Notes under the pieces: model-generated
What the model was told of the DNA's origin: nothing
Database searches by the model: none
What the model saw: only the letters and a program-made list of their open reading frames with translations
Shown: piece by piece, positions 1 to 8,296 of the stretch
Position numbering within the stretch: the stretch's first letter is position 1
How the letters are laid out: every line of letters starts with the position of its first letter
Made by a program: the position numbers and the translations under genes
Origin: an uncultured Bacteroidia bacterium
GTDB lineage: Bacteria; Bacteroidota; Bacteroidia; Bacteroidales; UBA932
Reading direction: 5' to 3'
DNA: 64,000 nt
Assembly: GCA_902801205.1 (NCBI GenBank)
Contig: CADCHE010000009.1
Span: forward strand, 31,297-95,296

Positions 1-270
1 GCGGCTGCCGTAGACCGTCTTCACCGCAATGCGCTTCGAGTCGGTCCGGAAGGCGACGGAAATGCCCGAGGACATCCGCACCTGGGCGTTCTCGCCCCTT
101 GTGAATCTTTTGAAGCGTACCGTGTCCACGCGGTGGTAGGGGTTGGGCGTGTCCGGCATCAGTTTTCCGACGAGGGTCAGGTCGGAGGCTTCCGTGTACT
201 TGAGCCCGTTCTGGGCGAAGGCGGCCGCCGCCGTGAGCAGCAGCGCGCAGAGTGCGATTATCCGTTTCAT
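1..270 (-). CDS. SGNH/GDSL hydrolase, N-terminal part (cut by window edge)
   Basis: Ninety codons are present, from the ATG at 270 to the window edge; the C-terminal part lies outside. Residues 1-19 form a signal peptide ending AFAQ, so the product is exported. The following stretch contains NPYHRVDTVRF and ENAQVRMSSGI, which resemble the small N-terminal domain (GxDLY type) that precedes the catalytic domain in Bacteroidetes SGNH/GDSL lipase/acylhydrolase-like proteins. No catalytic residue is inside the window. A TATATTTG promoter element lies directly upstream and diverges from the transporter gene at 333. The family call rests on recall of the N-terminal domain only. Confidence 0.6.
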   Translation of the reverse strand, partial: MKRIIALCALLLTAAAAFAQNGLKYTEASDLTLVGKLMPDTPNPYHRVDTVRFKRFTRGENAQVRMSSGISVAFRTDSKRIAVKTVYGSR

Positions 271-283
271 AAGGCGAAGATAG

Positions 284-291
284 CAAATATA
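284..291 (-). promoter_or_regulatory. -7 box of the SGNH hydrolase promoter
   Basis: The minus strand reads TATATTTG, matching the Bacteroidetes -7 consensus TAnnTTTG, 13 bases before the ATG at 270. It forms a divergent promoter pair with the element at 305. Confidence 0.7.
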
Positions 292-304
292 TTCCGAAAT
301 TGCG

Positions 305-312
305 TACCTTTG
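305..312 (+). promoter_or_regulatory. -7 box of the MFS transporter promoter
   Basis: TACCTTTG lies 20 bases before the ATG at 333. This position decides the start: an in-frame TTG at 300 would lie upstream of transcription initiation, so 333 is used. Confidence 0.7.
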
Positions 313-332
313 CCGGGAATGGCATCGGCATC

Positions 333-1682
333 ATGAAGTTCTATTCTTACTACAGGATCTCGAAACCCTCGGAGACGAAGGTCGCTCCGGAGCGGGTGCA
401 GGAGGAATACCGCCGCCTGCGCTCCCGGACATTCTGGGGCGTCTGCGCCGCGTATGCGCAGTACTATGTCTGCCGGATGGCCCTGTCGGTGGTCAAGCAG
501 CCGCTCATTGACAGCGGCACCCTTTCGGCCGCCCAGCTCGGCCTGGTCGGCTCCGCGATGCTGTTCGCCTATGCCTTCGGCAAGTTCGTGAACGGATTCA
601 TCGCCGATTACTGCAACATCCGCCGCTTCATGACGACGGGGCTGCTCGTTTCCGCCCTGGTGAACCTGCTGATGGGGACGCTCGGTATCGTACAGGGCCA
701 TACCGGCCTTCCGACGATGATGCTCTTCATCGCTTTCGCCCTGCTGTGGGGCGTCAACGGGTGGACGCAGTCGATGGGGGCCCCGCCGGCCGTGATCAGC
801 CTTTCGCGCTGGTTCCCGCTTTCGCGCCGCGGAACTTTCTACAGCATCCTGTGCGCTACGCCGTACCTGGGCAAGTTCCTGTCCTTCATCCTGACCGGCT
901 TCGTCGTCGCCTCGCTGGGCTGGCAGTACGGGTTCCTCTTCTCCGCCGTCGGCGGCCTGCTGGGTGTCGCCATCCTGCTGGTCTTCGTTTCCGATACGCC
1001 TGAGAGCAAGGGACTTCCCTCCGTTCAGGAGCTCTCCGGAGAGGAAACCCTCCCGACCGATTCGATGCCGACGGCTACCTTGCAGCGCTGGGTCCTCCGG
1101 CATCCGGGTATCTGGATCATCGCCCTCTCCAGCGCCTTTGTCTACATCGCGCAGTATGCCGTCAGCGGCTGGGGCGTGCTTTTCCTGCAGAAAGCCAAAG
1201 GCTTTTCGCTGGAGGCCTCCAGCCAGATCATCGCCATCTCCGAGGCGCTCGGCATCGCCGGTACCGTGCTGGCGGGCTGGCTCTCCGACACTGTTTTCAA
1301 GGGCCGGCGCGCCGCCCCCGTCCTCCTGGCCGGCCTCGTCTGTCTGGCCAGTCTGGCCGCTTTCCTGCTGCTGGGTGGGGGATACGCCGCCAATATCGCC
1401 TTCGTGGCGGTCTTCAGCATCTCGATCGGTGTCGTCTACTGCATCGTGTCCGGCCTGATGGCACTGGACATCGTTCCGCGCAAGGCCACCGGAGCGGCGC
1501 TGGGCCTCGTAGGCATCTCCAGTTACGTTGCCGCCGGCATCCAGGATGCCGTCAGCGGTCTGCTGATCGGCGGTCCCGATGCCGGCGGTTACGATTTCAC
1601 GGCGGTTTCCGTGTTCTGGCTGGCGTCCTGCCTGCTCGCTTTCGTCATTCCCGTCGCCGCCTGGCGACGCCTCAAGCCGTAG
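333..1682 (+). CDS. MFS transporter, organophosphate:phosphate antiporter (GlpT/UhpT-like) family
   Basis: A 449-residue inner-membrane protein with about twelve hydrophobic segments. The conserved blocks resemble the organophosphate:Pi antiporter branch of the major facilitator superfamily: YYVCRMALSVVKQPL in the first helix region, and WGVNGWTQSMGAPP followed by SRWFPLSRRGTFYS in helix 4-5, corresponding to the NGW and Arg-rich motifs of GlpT/UhpT. Likely substrates are sugar phosphates or glycerol 3-phosphate exchanged for phosphate, but the exact substrate cannot be read from the sequence. It is a single-gene unit, diverging from the SGNH hydrolase and converging on the gene at 1695-2612. 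The start is chosen downstream of the -7 box. Confidence 0.85.
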   Translation: MKFYSYYRISKPSETKVAPERVQEEYRRLRSRTFWGVCAAYAQYYVCRMALSVVKQPLIDSGTLSAAQLGLVGSAMLFAYAFGKFVNGFIADYCNIRRFMTTGLLVSALVNLLMGTLGIVQGHTGLPTMMLFIAFALLWGVNGWTQSMGAPPAVISLSRWFPLSRRGTFYSILCATPYLGKFLSFILTGFVVASLGWQYGFLFSAVGGLLGVAILLVFVSDTPESKGLPSVQELSGEETLPTDSMPTATLQRWVLRHPGIWIIALSSAFVYIAQYAVSGWGVLFLQKAKGFSLEASSQIIAISEALGIAGTVLAGWLSDTVFKGRRAAPVLLAGLVCLASLAAFLLLGGGYAANIAFVAVFSISIGVVYCIVSGLMALDIVPRKATGAALGLVGISSYVAAGIQDAVSGLLIGGPDAGGYDFTAVSVFWLASCLLAFVIPVAAWRRLKP

Positions 1683-1694
1683 GGCGCTTTACGG

Positions 1695-2612
1695 TTATTT
1701 TTCAGGATACTCCATCAGATAGAGCCCGGTCTGTGCCTGGATGAGGTACAGGTTCTTCCGGTAGTGGGCGAAGTCCTCGAGTTCGCCGGTGGTGTGGCCG
1801 CCGCCCATGTCCAGCACCGTGACGGGGCGCTGCTTCCGCAGGTCCCAGACGAAGAGCCAGCTCGGGTATTCCGCGTTACCGACGCCCGTGGGCATCATCA
1901 GCTTGCCCTTGTGGATGCACAGGCCCTGGCCGATCGTGGCATAGCTCAGCCCGTGGTCTTCCACCACGTAGTTCTCCAGGGCGTCTTCGGGACGCAGCAC
2001 CACCTCCTTGCCGGCCGACAGCTTGGGCAGCCGGAACTTGATGATCCTGTGGCGGTTGCCTTCGATGTCACGGTCGCTAGTGGTGTTCCCGAAGCCGTAC
2101 AGCATCTTGTGCCGGCGGTCGATGACCCACTGGAGGGCGTAGCCGAAATCCTTGTTCACGTCGTCGTAGCGGATGACCTGCACCAGCTCGGAGGACTGCA
2201 GGTCCGGACGGATGCGCTCGACGAAGAGCACGTCCTTCAGCCCGTTCCAGGGAATCTTGTGGCACTGGCTGACGTACACCAGCGGCATCGGGTCCTTCCG
2301 GTCGAACCGCTCAACGCCGAAGCTGACGACGTTGGCGTGGTTGGCGTCGCCCTGGCTGGCCAGGTTGAAGCGGCTGATCTTCCTCGGTTTCCCGCCCTCC
2401 AGGATCCACAGGTTAGCGATTCCGGTATGGTTGCAGCTGAGGACATAGTCCTTGTAGCAGTCCATTCCCTGGTAATTGCCCGGGTCGTAGGATGTGAGGT
2501 GCGTGGTCTTGAATCCGGTCCCGACGGGAGGGATGCTGACTTTCCCCTGCGCCCCGGCCAGGGCCGGGAGGAGGATGGCGAGCAACGCCGTGAGAAAGAA
2601 TCGTGTTCTCAT
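1695..2612 (-). CDS. Exported protein of unknown function, co-transcribed with CoA-transferase
   Basis: 305 residues with a clear signal peptide (residues 1-21, ending LAGAQG). The rest has no membrane segment and shows repeated short strand-like blocks around W and Y residues (LWILEGG, LFVWDLRKQRP, YLIQAQTGLYLMEYP), which suggests a beta-propeller-like periplasmic protein; this is inference. I do not recognise a catalytic motif. Only 13 bases separate it from the upstream CoA-transferase gene on the same strand, so the two are probably one transcript from the promoter at 3956. Why a periplasmic protein should accompany a cytosolic CoA-transferase is not evident. Confidence 0.6.
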   Translation of the reverse strand: MRTRFFLTALLAILLPALAGAQGKVSIPPVGTGFKTTHLTSYDPGNYQGMDCYKDYVLSCNHTGIANLWILEGGKPRKISRFNLASQGDANHANVVSFGVERFDRKDPMPLVYVSQCHKIPWNGLKDVLFVERIRPDLQSSELVQVIRYDDVNKDFGYALQWVIDRRHKMLYGFGNTTSDRDIEGNRHRIIKFRLPKLSAGKEVVLRPEDALENYVVEDHGLSYATIGQGLCIHKGKLMMPTGVGNAEYPSWLFVWDLRKQRPVTVLDMGGGHTTGELEDFAHYRKNLYLIQAQTGLYLMEYPEK

Positions 2613-2625
2613 ATAGGGCTTTCCT

Positions 2626-3927
2626 TTAAATGTTTACATAGTGCCAGTGCGGGCCGAAGCGTTCGAAGGCGGCTTCGTCCAGCATCTGTCGGTCATCGGG
2701 ATGGGCGATCGAGATGAGCAGTTTCGCCCGTTCCTGAAGCGATTTGCCATACAGGTCCACGGCTCCGTACTCGGTGACGATCCAATGGGCGTCCGCCCGC
2801 GGCGTTACGACGCCCGCGCCGGGATTCAGGAAGGGGACGATCTTGGCTTTTCCCTTGTTCGTGCGGGAGGCGAAGGCGGTCATGGAAACGCCGCCTTCGG
2901 ACATGACGGCGCCCTTGACGAAATCGAGCTGGCCGCCGGTCCCGGAGAAGATGCGGGTACCGATCGAGTCGGCGCTGATCTGGCCCGTCAGGTCGACTTC
3001 CGTCGCCGAATTGATGGCCATCATGTGCGGGTTCCGGCTGATGACCCAGGGGTCGTTGACATATTTGATGTCCTTCATCAGGACGTCGGGGTTGTGGTCG
3101 ATGAAGGAGTAGACGTCCTGCGAACCCAGCAGGAAGGAGGCGACGATCTTGCCGGGGTCCGTTTTCTTGGCGGCCCCGTTCACCACGCCTTTCTTGATCA
3201 GGCGCAGGATCCCGTCGGCGAACATCTCCGTGTGGACACCCAGGTCCTTGTGGTCCGTCAGCTGTGCGGCGAGGGCGTTCGGCAGGGCGCCGATCCCCAT
3301 CTGGATGCAGGCGCCGTCCGGGACGAGCTGGGCGCAGTTCTTGCCGATGAGGACCTCCGTGGGGGTGGGCTCGGCGAAGTCCTTGGTAACCAGCGGGGTT
3401 TCGTCATATACGAGGAAATCGAACCGGTCGATGTCCAGCAGGTCGCCATAGGCGAAGGGGACGTTCGGATTCACGACGGCGACTTTCAGCCGGGCTGTCT
3501 CGACGGCCGCGAGCGAGCAATCCACCGACGTGCCGAGGGAAACCTTTCCGTTCTCGTCCGGAAGGGATACCTGAACGAGGGCGGCGCCGAGTTTGATGGC
3601 TCCGCTGCGATAGAGTTTCTGCGATTCGCCCAGGTGGACGGGGAGATAGTCGGCATAGCCCGCATTGACGTTCGCACGCACATTCGGTCCGACGAAGAAA
3701 CCCTGTTCGAAGAAGATGCCTGCGTATTTCGGGTCGGAGTAGGGGGCGGGCCCTTCCGTGTGGAAATGATGGAAATGCAGGTCTTCGACTTCGCCCGCTT
3801 CGGCCCGGCGCACCAGGGCGTCAATGAGGACGTGGGGAACGCTGGCGACACTGCTCAGGTGGATGTGGTCGCCGCTGCGGATGCCTTTCACGGCCTCGTC
3901 CGCGGAAACATAGTGGATTTCTTTCAT
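2626..3927 (-). CDS. Acetyl-CoA hydrolase/transferase family protein (short-chain acyl-CoA:carboxylate CoA-transferase)
   Basis: 433 residues, the usual length for the 4-hydroxybutyrate/butyrate:acetate CoA-transferase group. Family landmarks are the N-terminal GDHIHLSSVASVPH block, the glycine loop QMGIGALPNALA, and the following HTEMFADG, whose Glu corresponds to the catalytic glutamate that carries CoA as a thioester. In fermenting Bacteroidales such enzymes move CoA between acetate and other short-chain acids (succinate, propionate or butyrate); the substrate cannot be assigned here. The longer reading frame begins at 3951, but that ATG lies only 4 bases from the -7 box, so the start at 3927 (MKEIHYVS) is preferred. 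It shares a transcript with the exported protein downstream. Confidence 0.88.
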   Translation of the reverse strand: MKEIHYVSADEAVKGIRSGDHIHLSSVASVPHVLIDALVRRAEAGEVEDLHFHHFHTEGPAPYSDPKYAGIFFEQGFFVGPNVRANVNAGYADYLPVHLGESQKLYRSGAIKLGAALVQVSLPDENGKVSLGTSVDCSLAAVETARLKVAVVNPNVPFAYGDLLDIDRFDFLVYDETPLVTKDFAEPTPTEVLIGKNCAQLVPDGACIQMGIGALPNALAAQLTDHKDLGVHTEMFADGILRLIKKGVVNGAAKKTDPGKIVASFLLGSQDVYSFIDHNPDVLMKDIKYVNDPWVISRNPHMMAINSATEVDLTGQISADSIGTRIFSGTGGQLDFVKGAVMSEGGVSMTAFASRTNKGKAKIVPFLNPGAGVVTPRADAHWIVTEYGAVDLYGKSLQERAKLLISIAHPDDRQMLDEAAFERFGPHWHYVNI

Positions 3928-3955
3928 CGTTCGTTTTCTTTTTTCATGCATCCTA

Positions 3956-3963
3956 CAAATATA
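3956..3963 (-). promoter_or_regulatory. -7 box of the CoA-transferase operon
   Basis: The minus strand reads TATATTTG, 28 bases before the preferred ATG at 3927. It is back to back with the mazG element at 3975. Confidence 0.7.
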
Positions 3964-3974
3964 GCCTTTTTTAC

Positions 3975-3982
3975 TAAATTTG
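3975..3982 (+). promoter_or_regulatory. -7 box of mazG
   Basis: TAAATTTG lies six bases before the ATG at 3989, implying a very short or absent leader. Confidence 0.65.
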
Positions 3983-3988
3983 CAGCCT

Positions 3989-4810
3989 ATGAATACGATA
4001 GAACAGAAGCTGGATGCATTTTCCCGCGCCCTCCAGGTGATGGACCGGCTGCGGGAAGAATGCCCGTGGAATGCGGCGCAGACCTATGACTCCTTGCGCC
4101 CGATGACGTTGGAAGAGGCGTACGAACTGTCGGACGCCGTGCTGAAGAAGGATTTCTCCGCGCTGGAGAAGGAACTCGGCGACGTTTTCCTCCACGTCAT
4201 CTTCTATGCGCGGATCGCGCAGGAAGAGGGCCGGTTCGACATCGCCGACGTCATGAACCGCCTTTGCGAGAAGATGATCTTCCGGCATCCGCACGTTTTC
4301 GCCAAACAGGACGGAGGCATGACGGCGCAGGATGTGGCAGACAACTGGGAGATGATCAAGGCGAAGGAAAAGGGTGGGAACAAACGGATTCTCTCCGGCA
4401 TTCCGGATGCGATGTCCCCGATCCTGAAGGCGCACGCGATGCAGGACAAGGCACGCGGCGTCGGCTTCGACTGGGAAGAGAAGCAGCAAGTCTGGGACAA
4501 GGTGAAGGAAGAGCAGCTCGAATGCGAGGATGAACTCAAGGCGATGGAGGCTGCCCGTGACGAGGCTGCCCTTGCGGCTGCCCGCGACCGGGCCGAGGAG
4601 GAGATGGGCGACTATCTGTTCGCGGTGGTCAATGCGGCGCGCCTGTACGGGATCGATCCCGACAAGGCCCTGCACCGGGCCTGCGACAAGTTCCGCCGTC
4701 GCTTTACATACTTGGAAGAGCACACCATCCGGCAGGGGAGGGACCTGCACGACATGACCCTTGCCGAGATGGACGCCATCTGGGACGAAGGAAAGGCCAA
4801 GGGCCTGTAA
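3989..4810 (+). CDS. mazG: Nucleoside triphosphate pyrophosphohydrolase MazG
   Basis: 273 residues, full length for MazG. The N-terminal half carries the all-alpha NTP pyrophosphohydrolase signature: RLREECPWNAAQTYDSL, then LEEAYELSDAV and KELGDVFLHVIFYA, which supply the acidic ExxE and ExxD residues that bind Mg2+. A second MazG unit follows with EEMGDYLFAVVNAARLYGIDPDKAL. The enzyme hydrolyses (d)NTPs to monophosphate and pyrophosphate in house-cleaning of the nucleotide pool. The start at 3989 is chosen because the upstream TTG at 3980 overlaps the -7 box. It diverges from the CoA-transferase operon and is followed by the separately promoted gene at 4858. Confidence 0.93.
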   Translation: MNTIEQKLDAFSRALQVMDRLREECPWNAAQTYDSLRPMTLEEAYELSDAVLKKDFSALEKELGDVFLHVIFYARIAQEEGRFDIADVMNRLCEKMIFRHPHVFAKQDGGMTAQDVADNWEMIKAKEKGGNKRILSGIPDAMSPILKAHAMQDKARGVGFDWEEKQQVWDKVKEEQLECEDELKAMEAARDEAALAAARDRAEEEMGDYLFAVVNAARLYGIDPDKALHRACDKFRRRFTYLEEHTIRQGRDLHDMTLAEMDAIWDEGKAKGL

Positions 4811-4820
4811 AAAGGTGCAT

Positions 4821-4851
4821 TTTGTCATTCAGAATACATTTTGTACCTTTG
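4821..4851 (+). promoter_or_regulatory. Complete Bacteroidetes promoter (TTTG-N19-TACCTTTG)
   Basis: TTTG at 4821-4824 and TACCTTTG at 4844-4851 are separated by exactly 19 bases, the textbook -33/-7 spacing. The ATG of the next gene follows at 4858. Confidence 0.8.
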
Positions 4852-4857
4852 CATGTT

Positions 4858-6009
4858 ATGTCTGAATTTCGGATTGTTGAGGTAAAAGGAAGGAAGGACT
4901 TGATGCGCTTCATCAAGTTCCCCGACCGGTTGTACAAGGATTGTCCGCAGTATGTTCCTGCCCTCCATTCCGACCAGGTGCACTCGCTGACGAAGGTATC
5001 GACGCTCTCCTACTGTCGCCGCAAGATGTGGCTGGCCCTGGATGGCGGCGGAAAGGTCGTCGGCCGCATCTGCGCGATGATCAATCCCCGTTACAATGCG
5101 TTGTATGGAAAAAAACGCGCCCGTTTCGGCTGGTTCGACCTCATCGACGACCGGGAGGTGGCCCGTCTCCTGCTCGGGACGGCAGAGGCCTGGGCGAAGG
5201 AGAACGGGATGAACGAGATCCATGGCCCGCTTTATTACAATACGCTTGGCAAGCAGGGCATGCTGGTGGAAGGGTTCGAGAACATTCCGCCGTTCAACTG
5301 CCTGTACAACTTCCCGTATTACAACGACCACGTCACTGCGCTGGGTTACGTGAAGGAGTGTGACTGGCTGCAGTACAAGATGCCGGCCGACCAGGGCGTG
5401 AGCGAGAAGATCTCCCGGATGGCGGGGCTGCTCAAGCAGCGCTACAACCTGCACGAAGGCAGCCTGGACAAACTGAAGAAAGACAAGAAGATGGTCCGGT
5501 ACTTCTTCGATGTGTATAACGAGAGCTTTGCAAAGTCGGTCTATAATTTCGTCCCGTTCACGAAAGAGGAGATCGAAGAGGAGGCCAAGGCATCGCTGCG
5601 TTTCGTCTCCGACAAGACCAGCAGCATCATCTTCGACGAGAACGGGGAACTGGTTGCGTTCGGCATCACCTTCCCGACCATTTCCAAGGCCCTGCAGAAG
5701 TGCAAAGGGCATCTTTTTCCCTTCGGGTGGTACCACCTCCTGAAGGCGATGCGGGACTATGACACCGTCGATCTCATGATCAACGGAGCGGTTCCGAAAT
5801 GGCAGAACACGGGCGTGTCCGCCATCTATCATAGCGCGATGTCCGAGAAGTACATCGCAGCGGGGACCCGGTGGGCGATCGCGAACCCGCAGATCGAATC
5901 CAACGGGGCGGTGAACGTGTGGTCGAAATACGACAGTGAGCTCTACATGCGCCGCCGTTGTTACATCAAGCAGATTTGGATATATGGCAGAGAACAATAC
6001 ACTGGTTGA
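4858..6009 (+). CDS. Conserved Bacteroidetes protein with GNAT-like fold
   Basis: 383 soluble residues with no signal peptide. The C-terminal half contains the strand/helix pattern of an acyl-CoA N-acyltransferase (SSIIFDENGELVAFGITFPT), and the N-terminal half has EFRIVEVKGRKDLMRFIKFP and GGKVVGRICAMINPRYN. This matches large two-part GNAT-like proteins that are common and uncharacterised in Bacteroidetes. No substrate can be named. It has its own complete promoter. Its 3' end overlaps the start of prfA by 26 bases in another frame, so the two are probably translated from one message. Confidence 0.6.
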   Translation: MSEFRIVEVKGRKDLMRFIKFPDRLYKDCPQYVPALHSDQVHSLTKVSTLSYCRRKMWLALDGGGKVVGRICAMINPRYNALYGKKRARFGWFDLIDDREVARLLLGTAEAWAKENGMNEIHGPLYYNTLGKQGMLVEGFENIPPFNCLYNFPYYNDHVTALGYVKECDWLQYKMPADQGVSEKISRMAGLLKQRYNLHEGSLDKLKKDKKMVRYFFDVYNESFAKSVYNFVPFTKEEIEEEAKASLRFVSDKTSSIIFDENGELVAFGITFPTISKALQKCKGHLFPFGWYHLLKAMRDYDTVDLMINGAVPKWQNTGVSAIYHSAMSEKYIAAGTRWAIANPQIESNGAVNVWSKYDSELYMRRRCYIKQIWIYGREQYTG

Positions 6010-7078
6010 CAAGATCCTGGGGCTTCAGGAGAAATACCTTTCCCTGCAGGAGCAGTTGACGGATCCGGCGGTCATCGCCGACATGAAGAAATATGTCCAA
6101 CTGAACAAGGACTACAAGCAGCTCAAGCCGATCGTCGAGACCGGCCTGGAATACAAGAAGGTGGTCGATGAGATCGCAGAGGCCAAGGATATCCTCATCA
6201 ATGAGAAGGATGACGACCTGCGCGAGATGGCGCGTGCCGAGCTGGCCGACCTTGAACCGAAGGTGCCGCAGATGGAGGAGGACATCAAGATCCTGCTGAT
6301 TCCGGCCGATCCGGACGACGCCAAGAACGCCATCATCGAGATCCGCGGAGGTACCGGCGGCGATGAAGCCGCCATCTTCGCCGGCGACCTCTTCCGCATG
6401 TATTCCAAGTTCGCCGAGAAGCGCGGCTGGAAACTCGAGGTCAACGACGAAGCGCCCGGAACATCCGGTGGCTACAAGCAGATCGTCTTCAAGCTTTCCA
6501 GCAACGACGAAGGTGTCTACGGAGTGATGAAATATGAATCCGGCGTGCACCGCGTGCAGCGCGTCCCGCAGACCGAGACCCAGGGCCGCATCCAGACGTC
6601 TGCGGCTTCCGTGGCCGTCTTCCCGGAGGCGGGCGAGTTTGATATCGAGTTGAATATGAACGATATCCGCAAGGATACCTTCTGTTCTTCCGGCCCCGGC
6701 GGGCAGGGTGTCAACACAACGTATTCCGCCGTCCGCCTGACGCACATCCCTTCGGGCATCGTCGTGCAGTGCCAGGAGGAACGCTCCCAACTCAAGAATC
6801 TCGACCGCGCGATGGAGGAACTCCGTACGCGCCTGTACAACCTGGAGCACCAGAAGTATCTCGACGGCATCGCCGCCAAGCGGCGTACGATGGTCTCTAC
6901 GGGCGACCGTTCCGCCAAGATCCGTACCTATAATTATCCGCAGGGGCGCGTCACCGACCATCGGATCAACTGGTCGATGTACAACCTGCCGGTTTTCATG
7001 GACGGTGACATCCAGGAATGCATCGACCAGCTCCAAATCGCTGAAAACGCCGAGCGCCTGAAGGAAGCCGGCGAATAG
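5984..7078 (+). CDS. prfA: Peptide chain release factor 1
   Basis: 364 residues, full length. It contains the GGQ loop in SGPGGQGVNTTYSAVRLTH, which triggers peptidyl-tRNA hydrolysis, and the stop-codon-reading region RVQRVPQTETQGRIQTSAA, where PQT takes the place of the RF1 PxT tripeptide that recognises UAG/UAA. Helical domain 1 spans roughly residues 1-100. The ATG at 5984 (MAENNTL) lies inside the end of the preceding gene; a longer frame from 5936 would add residues foreign to RF1, so it is rejected. Expression probably depends on the promoter at 4821. Confidence 0.96.
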   Translation: MAENNTLVDKILGLQEKYLSLQEQLTDPAVIADMKKYVQLNKDYKQLKPIVETGLEYKKVVDEIAEAKDILINEKDDDLREMARAELADLEPKVPQMEEDIKILLIPADPDDAKNAIIEIRGGTGGDEAAIFAGDLFRMYSKFAEKRGWKLEVNDEAPGTSGGYKQIVFKLSSNDEGVYGVMKYESGVHRVQRVPQTETQGRIQTSAASVAVFPEAGEFDIELNMNDIRKDTFCSSGPGGQGVNTTYSAVRLTHIPSGIVVQCQEERSQLKNLDRAMEELRTRLYNLEHQKYLDGIAAKRRTMVSTGDRSAKIRTYNYPQGRVTDHRINWSMYNLPVFMDGDIQECIDQLQIAENAERLKEAGE

Positions 7079-7096
7079 TTTATTGTTTTTCACCCC

Positions 7097-7143
7097 GCCG
7101 GAGGATACCGGCAGTGTGCTTGTCAACCACTTAAAAAACAAGG
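7097..7143 (+). ncRNA. Candidate preQ1-I riboswitch upstream of yhhQ-queF
   Basis: A leader hairpin GCCGG/CCGGC (7097-7101 with 7108-7112) is followed by a small pseudoknot-like element. Stem AGTG (7113-7116) pairs with CACT (7128-7131). The loop segment CTTG (7119-7122) can pair with CAAG (7139-7142) inside an A-rich tail, TAAAAAACAAGG (7132-7143). A short stem, a C-containing loop and an A-rich tail pairing back into the loop is the H-type architecture of preQ1 class I aptamers, and the tail closely resembles known examples. The tail ends one base before the yhhQ ATG, so ligand binding would mask the initiation region. Both downstream genes belong to queuosine metabolism, which independently supports the call. 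P1 is only 4 bp by eye. No covariance search was possible. Confidence 0.68.
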
Positions 7144-7144
7144 A

Positions 7145-7822
7145 ATGAAACCTAGATTTTCTGCAGCTTTCATGCTGATGGCCGTGCTCTTCACGGTCTG
7201 TCTCATCACCTCCAACCTGTTCGCGACCAAGATCTTCTCGGTCGGCGGCATCGCGCTTCCCTGCGCGGTGATCATCTTCCCGATCTCCTACATCCTCAAC
7301 GATTGTTTCGCCGAGGTGTGGGGTTACCGTGCTTCGCGCCTGGTGATCTGGACGGCTTTCGCGATGAACTTTTTCGTCGTGCTCGCCGGCTGGCTCGCCG
7401 TCGCCCTGCCCGGGGCTTCCTTCTGGGACGGGGCGGAGCATTTCGACTACATGTTCCGGATGGCGCCGCGCGTCGCTTTTGCGTCGCTGCTCGCCTTCCT
7501 GGCAGGTGCAACGCTCAACGCTTTCGTGCTGAGCCGCATGAAGGTGGCGCAACGGGGGAAGGCCTTCTCTCTCCGCGCCATCCTCTCCTCGGTCGCCGGC
7601 GAATTGCTTGACTCCCTGATCTTCATGCCGATCGCTTTCTGGGGAGCACCGTGGAGCCAGCTGGGGCGGATGATGCTCTTCCAGGTGAGTTTCAAGGTGC
7701 TTTACGAGATCGTCGTCCTGCCGGTCACGGCCCGTGTGGTGAAGGCGCTCAAGCAGCATGAAGGCGTGGATGTCTTCGATGAAGGCATCTCGTACAATCC
7801 GTTCATAATCAAAGACATTTAA
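7145..7822 (+). CDS. yhhQ: Queuosine precursor transporter, YhhQ/VUT family
   Basis: 225 residues with about six membrane segments. The family signatures are plain: ITSNLFATKIF near the N-terminus and FPISYILNDCFAEVWGYR after the second helix. Members of this family import the deazapurine precursors preQ0 or preQ1 (or queuine) across the inner membrane. It stands directly behind the riboswitch candidate and 3 bases ahead of queF, giving a coherent salvage pair: import of preQ0 followed by its reduction to preQ1. No other queuosine gene (queC, queD, queE, tgt) is present in the window. Confidence 0.9.
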   Translation: MKPRFSAAFMLMAVLFTVCLITSNLFATKIFSVGGIALPCAVIIFPISYILNDCFAEVWGYRASRLVIWTAFAMNFFVVLAGWLAVALPGASFWDGAEHFDYMFRMAPRVAFASLLAFLAGATLNAFVLSRMKVAQRGKAFSLRAILSSVAGELLDSLIFMPIAFWGAPWSQLGRMMLFQVSFKVLYEIVVLPVTARVVKALKQHEGVDVFDEGISYNPFIIKDI

Positions 7823-7825
7823 TCC

Positions 7826-8281
7826 ATGGAAAGAAAAAAGGAAGGCCTGTCCGCGCTGGGCAGGAAGGCGGAATACCGTGACGATTACGCTCCCGATGTG
7901 CTGGAAACGTTCGAAAACCAGCATCCGGACAATGACTATTGGGTGCGTTTCAACTGCCCGGAGTTCACGACGCTCTGCCCGATCACCGGGCAGCCGGATT
8001 TTGCGGAGATCCGCATCAGTTACATCCCGGACCGGCGCATGGTCGAGAGCAAGAGCTTGAAACTCTATCTGTTCAGTTTCCGCAACCACGGTGACTTCCA
8101 CGAAGACTGCGTCAATATCATCATGAAGGACCTGGTCAAGCTGATGGACCCGAAATACATCGAAGTGACGGGCATCTTCCTTCCGCGCGGCGGCATCTCG
8201 ATCTGGCCTTACGCCAATTACGGCCGCCCGGGTACGCCTTACGAGGAACTGGCACGCCGTCGCTTCGAGACCCACGAGTGA
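7826..8281 (+). CDS. queF: NADPH-dependent preQ0 reductase QueF
   Basis: 151 residues, the short unimodular form of QueF. The catalytic cysteine lies in [17 protein letters not shown] (Cys51 of TTLCP, with Asp58 of QPD). The family motif [22 protein letters not shown] follows, of which [13 protein letters not shown] binds NADPH and substrate. It reduces 7-cyano-7-deazaguanine to preQ1, the base inserted into tRNA by Tgt. It is separated from yhhQ by only 3 bases, so both sit under the same leader. Confidence 0.95.
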   Translation: MERKKEGLSALGRKAEYRDDYAPDVLETFENQHPDNDYWVRFNCPEFTTLCPITGQPDFAEIRISYIPDRRMVESKSLKLYLFSFRNHGDFHEDCVNIIMKDLVKLMDPKYIEVTGIFLPRGGISIWPYANYGRPGTPYEELARRRFETHE

Positions 8282-8296
8282 CGCGCGGTCTGACAA

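Noticed and set aside
4811-4857. Quasi-palindrome around the promoter at 4821 as a terminator of mazG
   Set aside because: Only AAAGGT arms match well and there is no GC-rich stem or T-run; the region is explained by the promoter.
5966-8296. Long minus-strand open frame of about 776 codons opposite prfA, yhhQ and queF
   Set aside because: It is antisense to three clear genes, has His/Asp/Arg-rich shadow composition typical of high-GC antisense frames, and no promoter.
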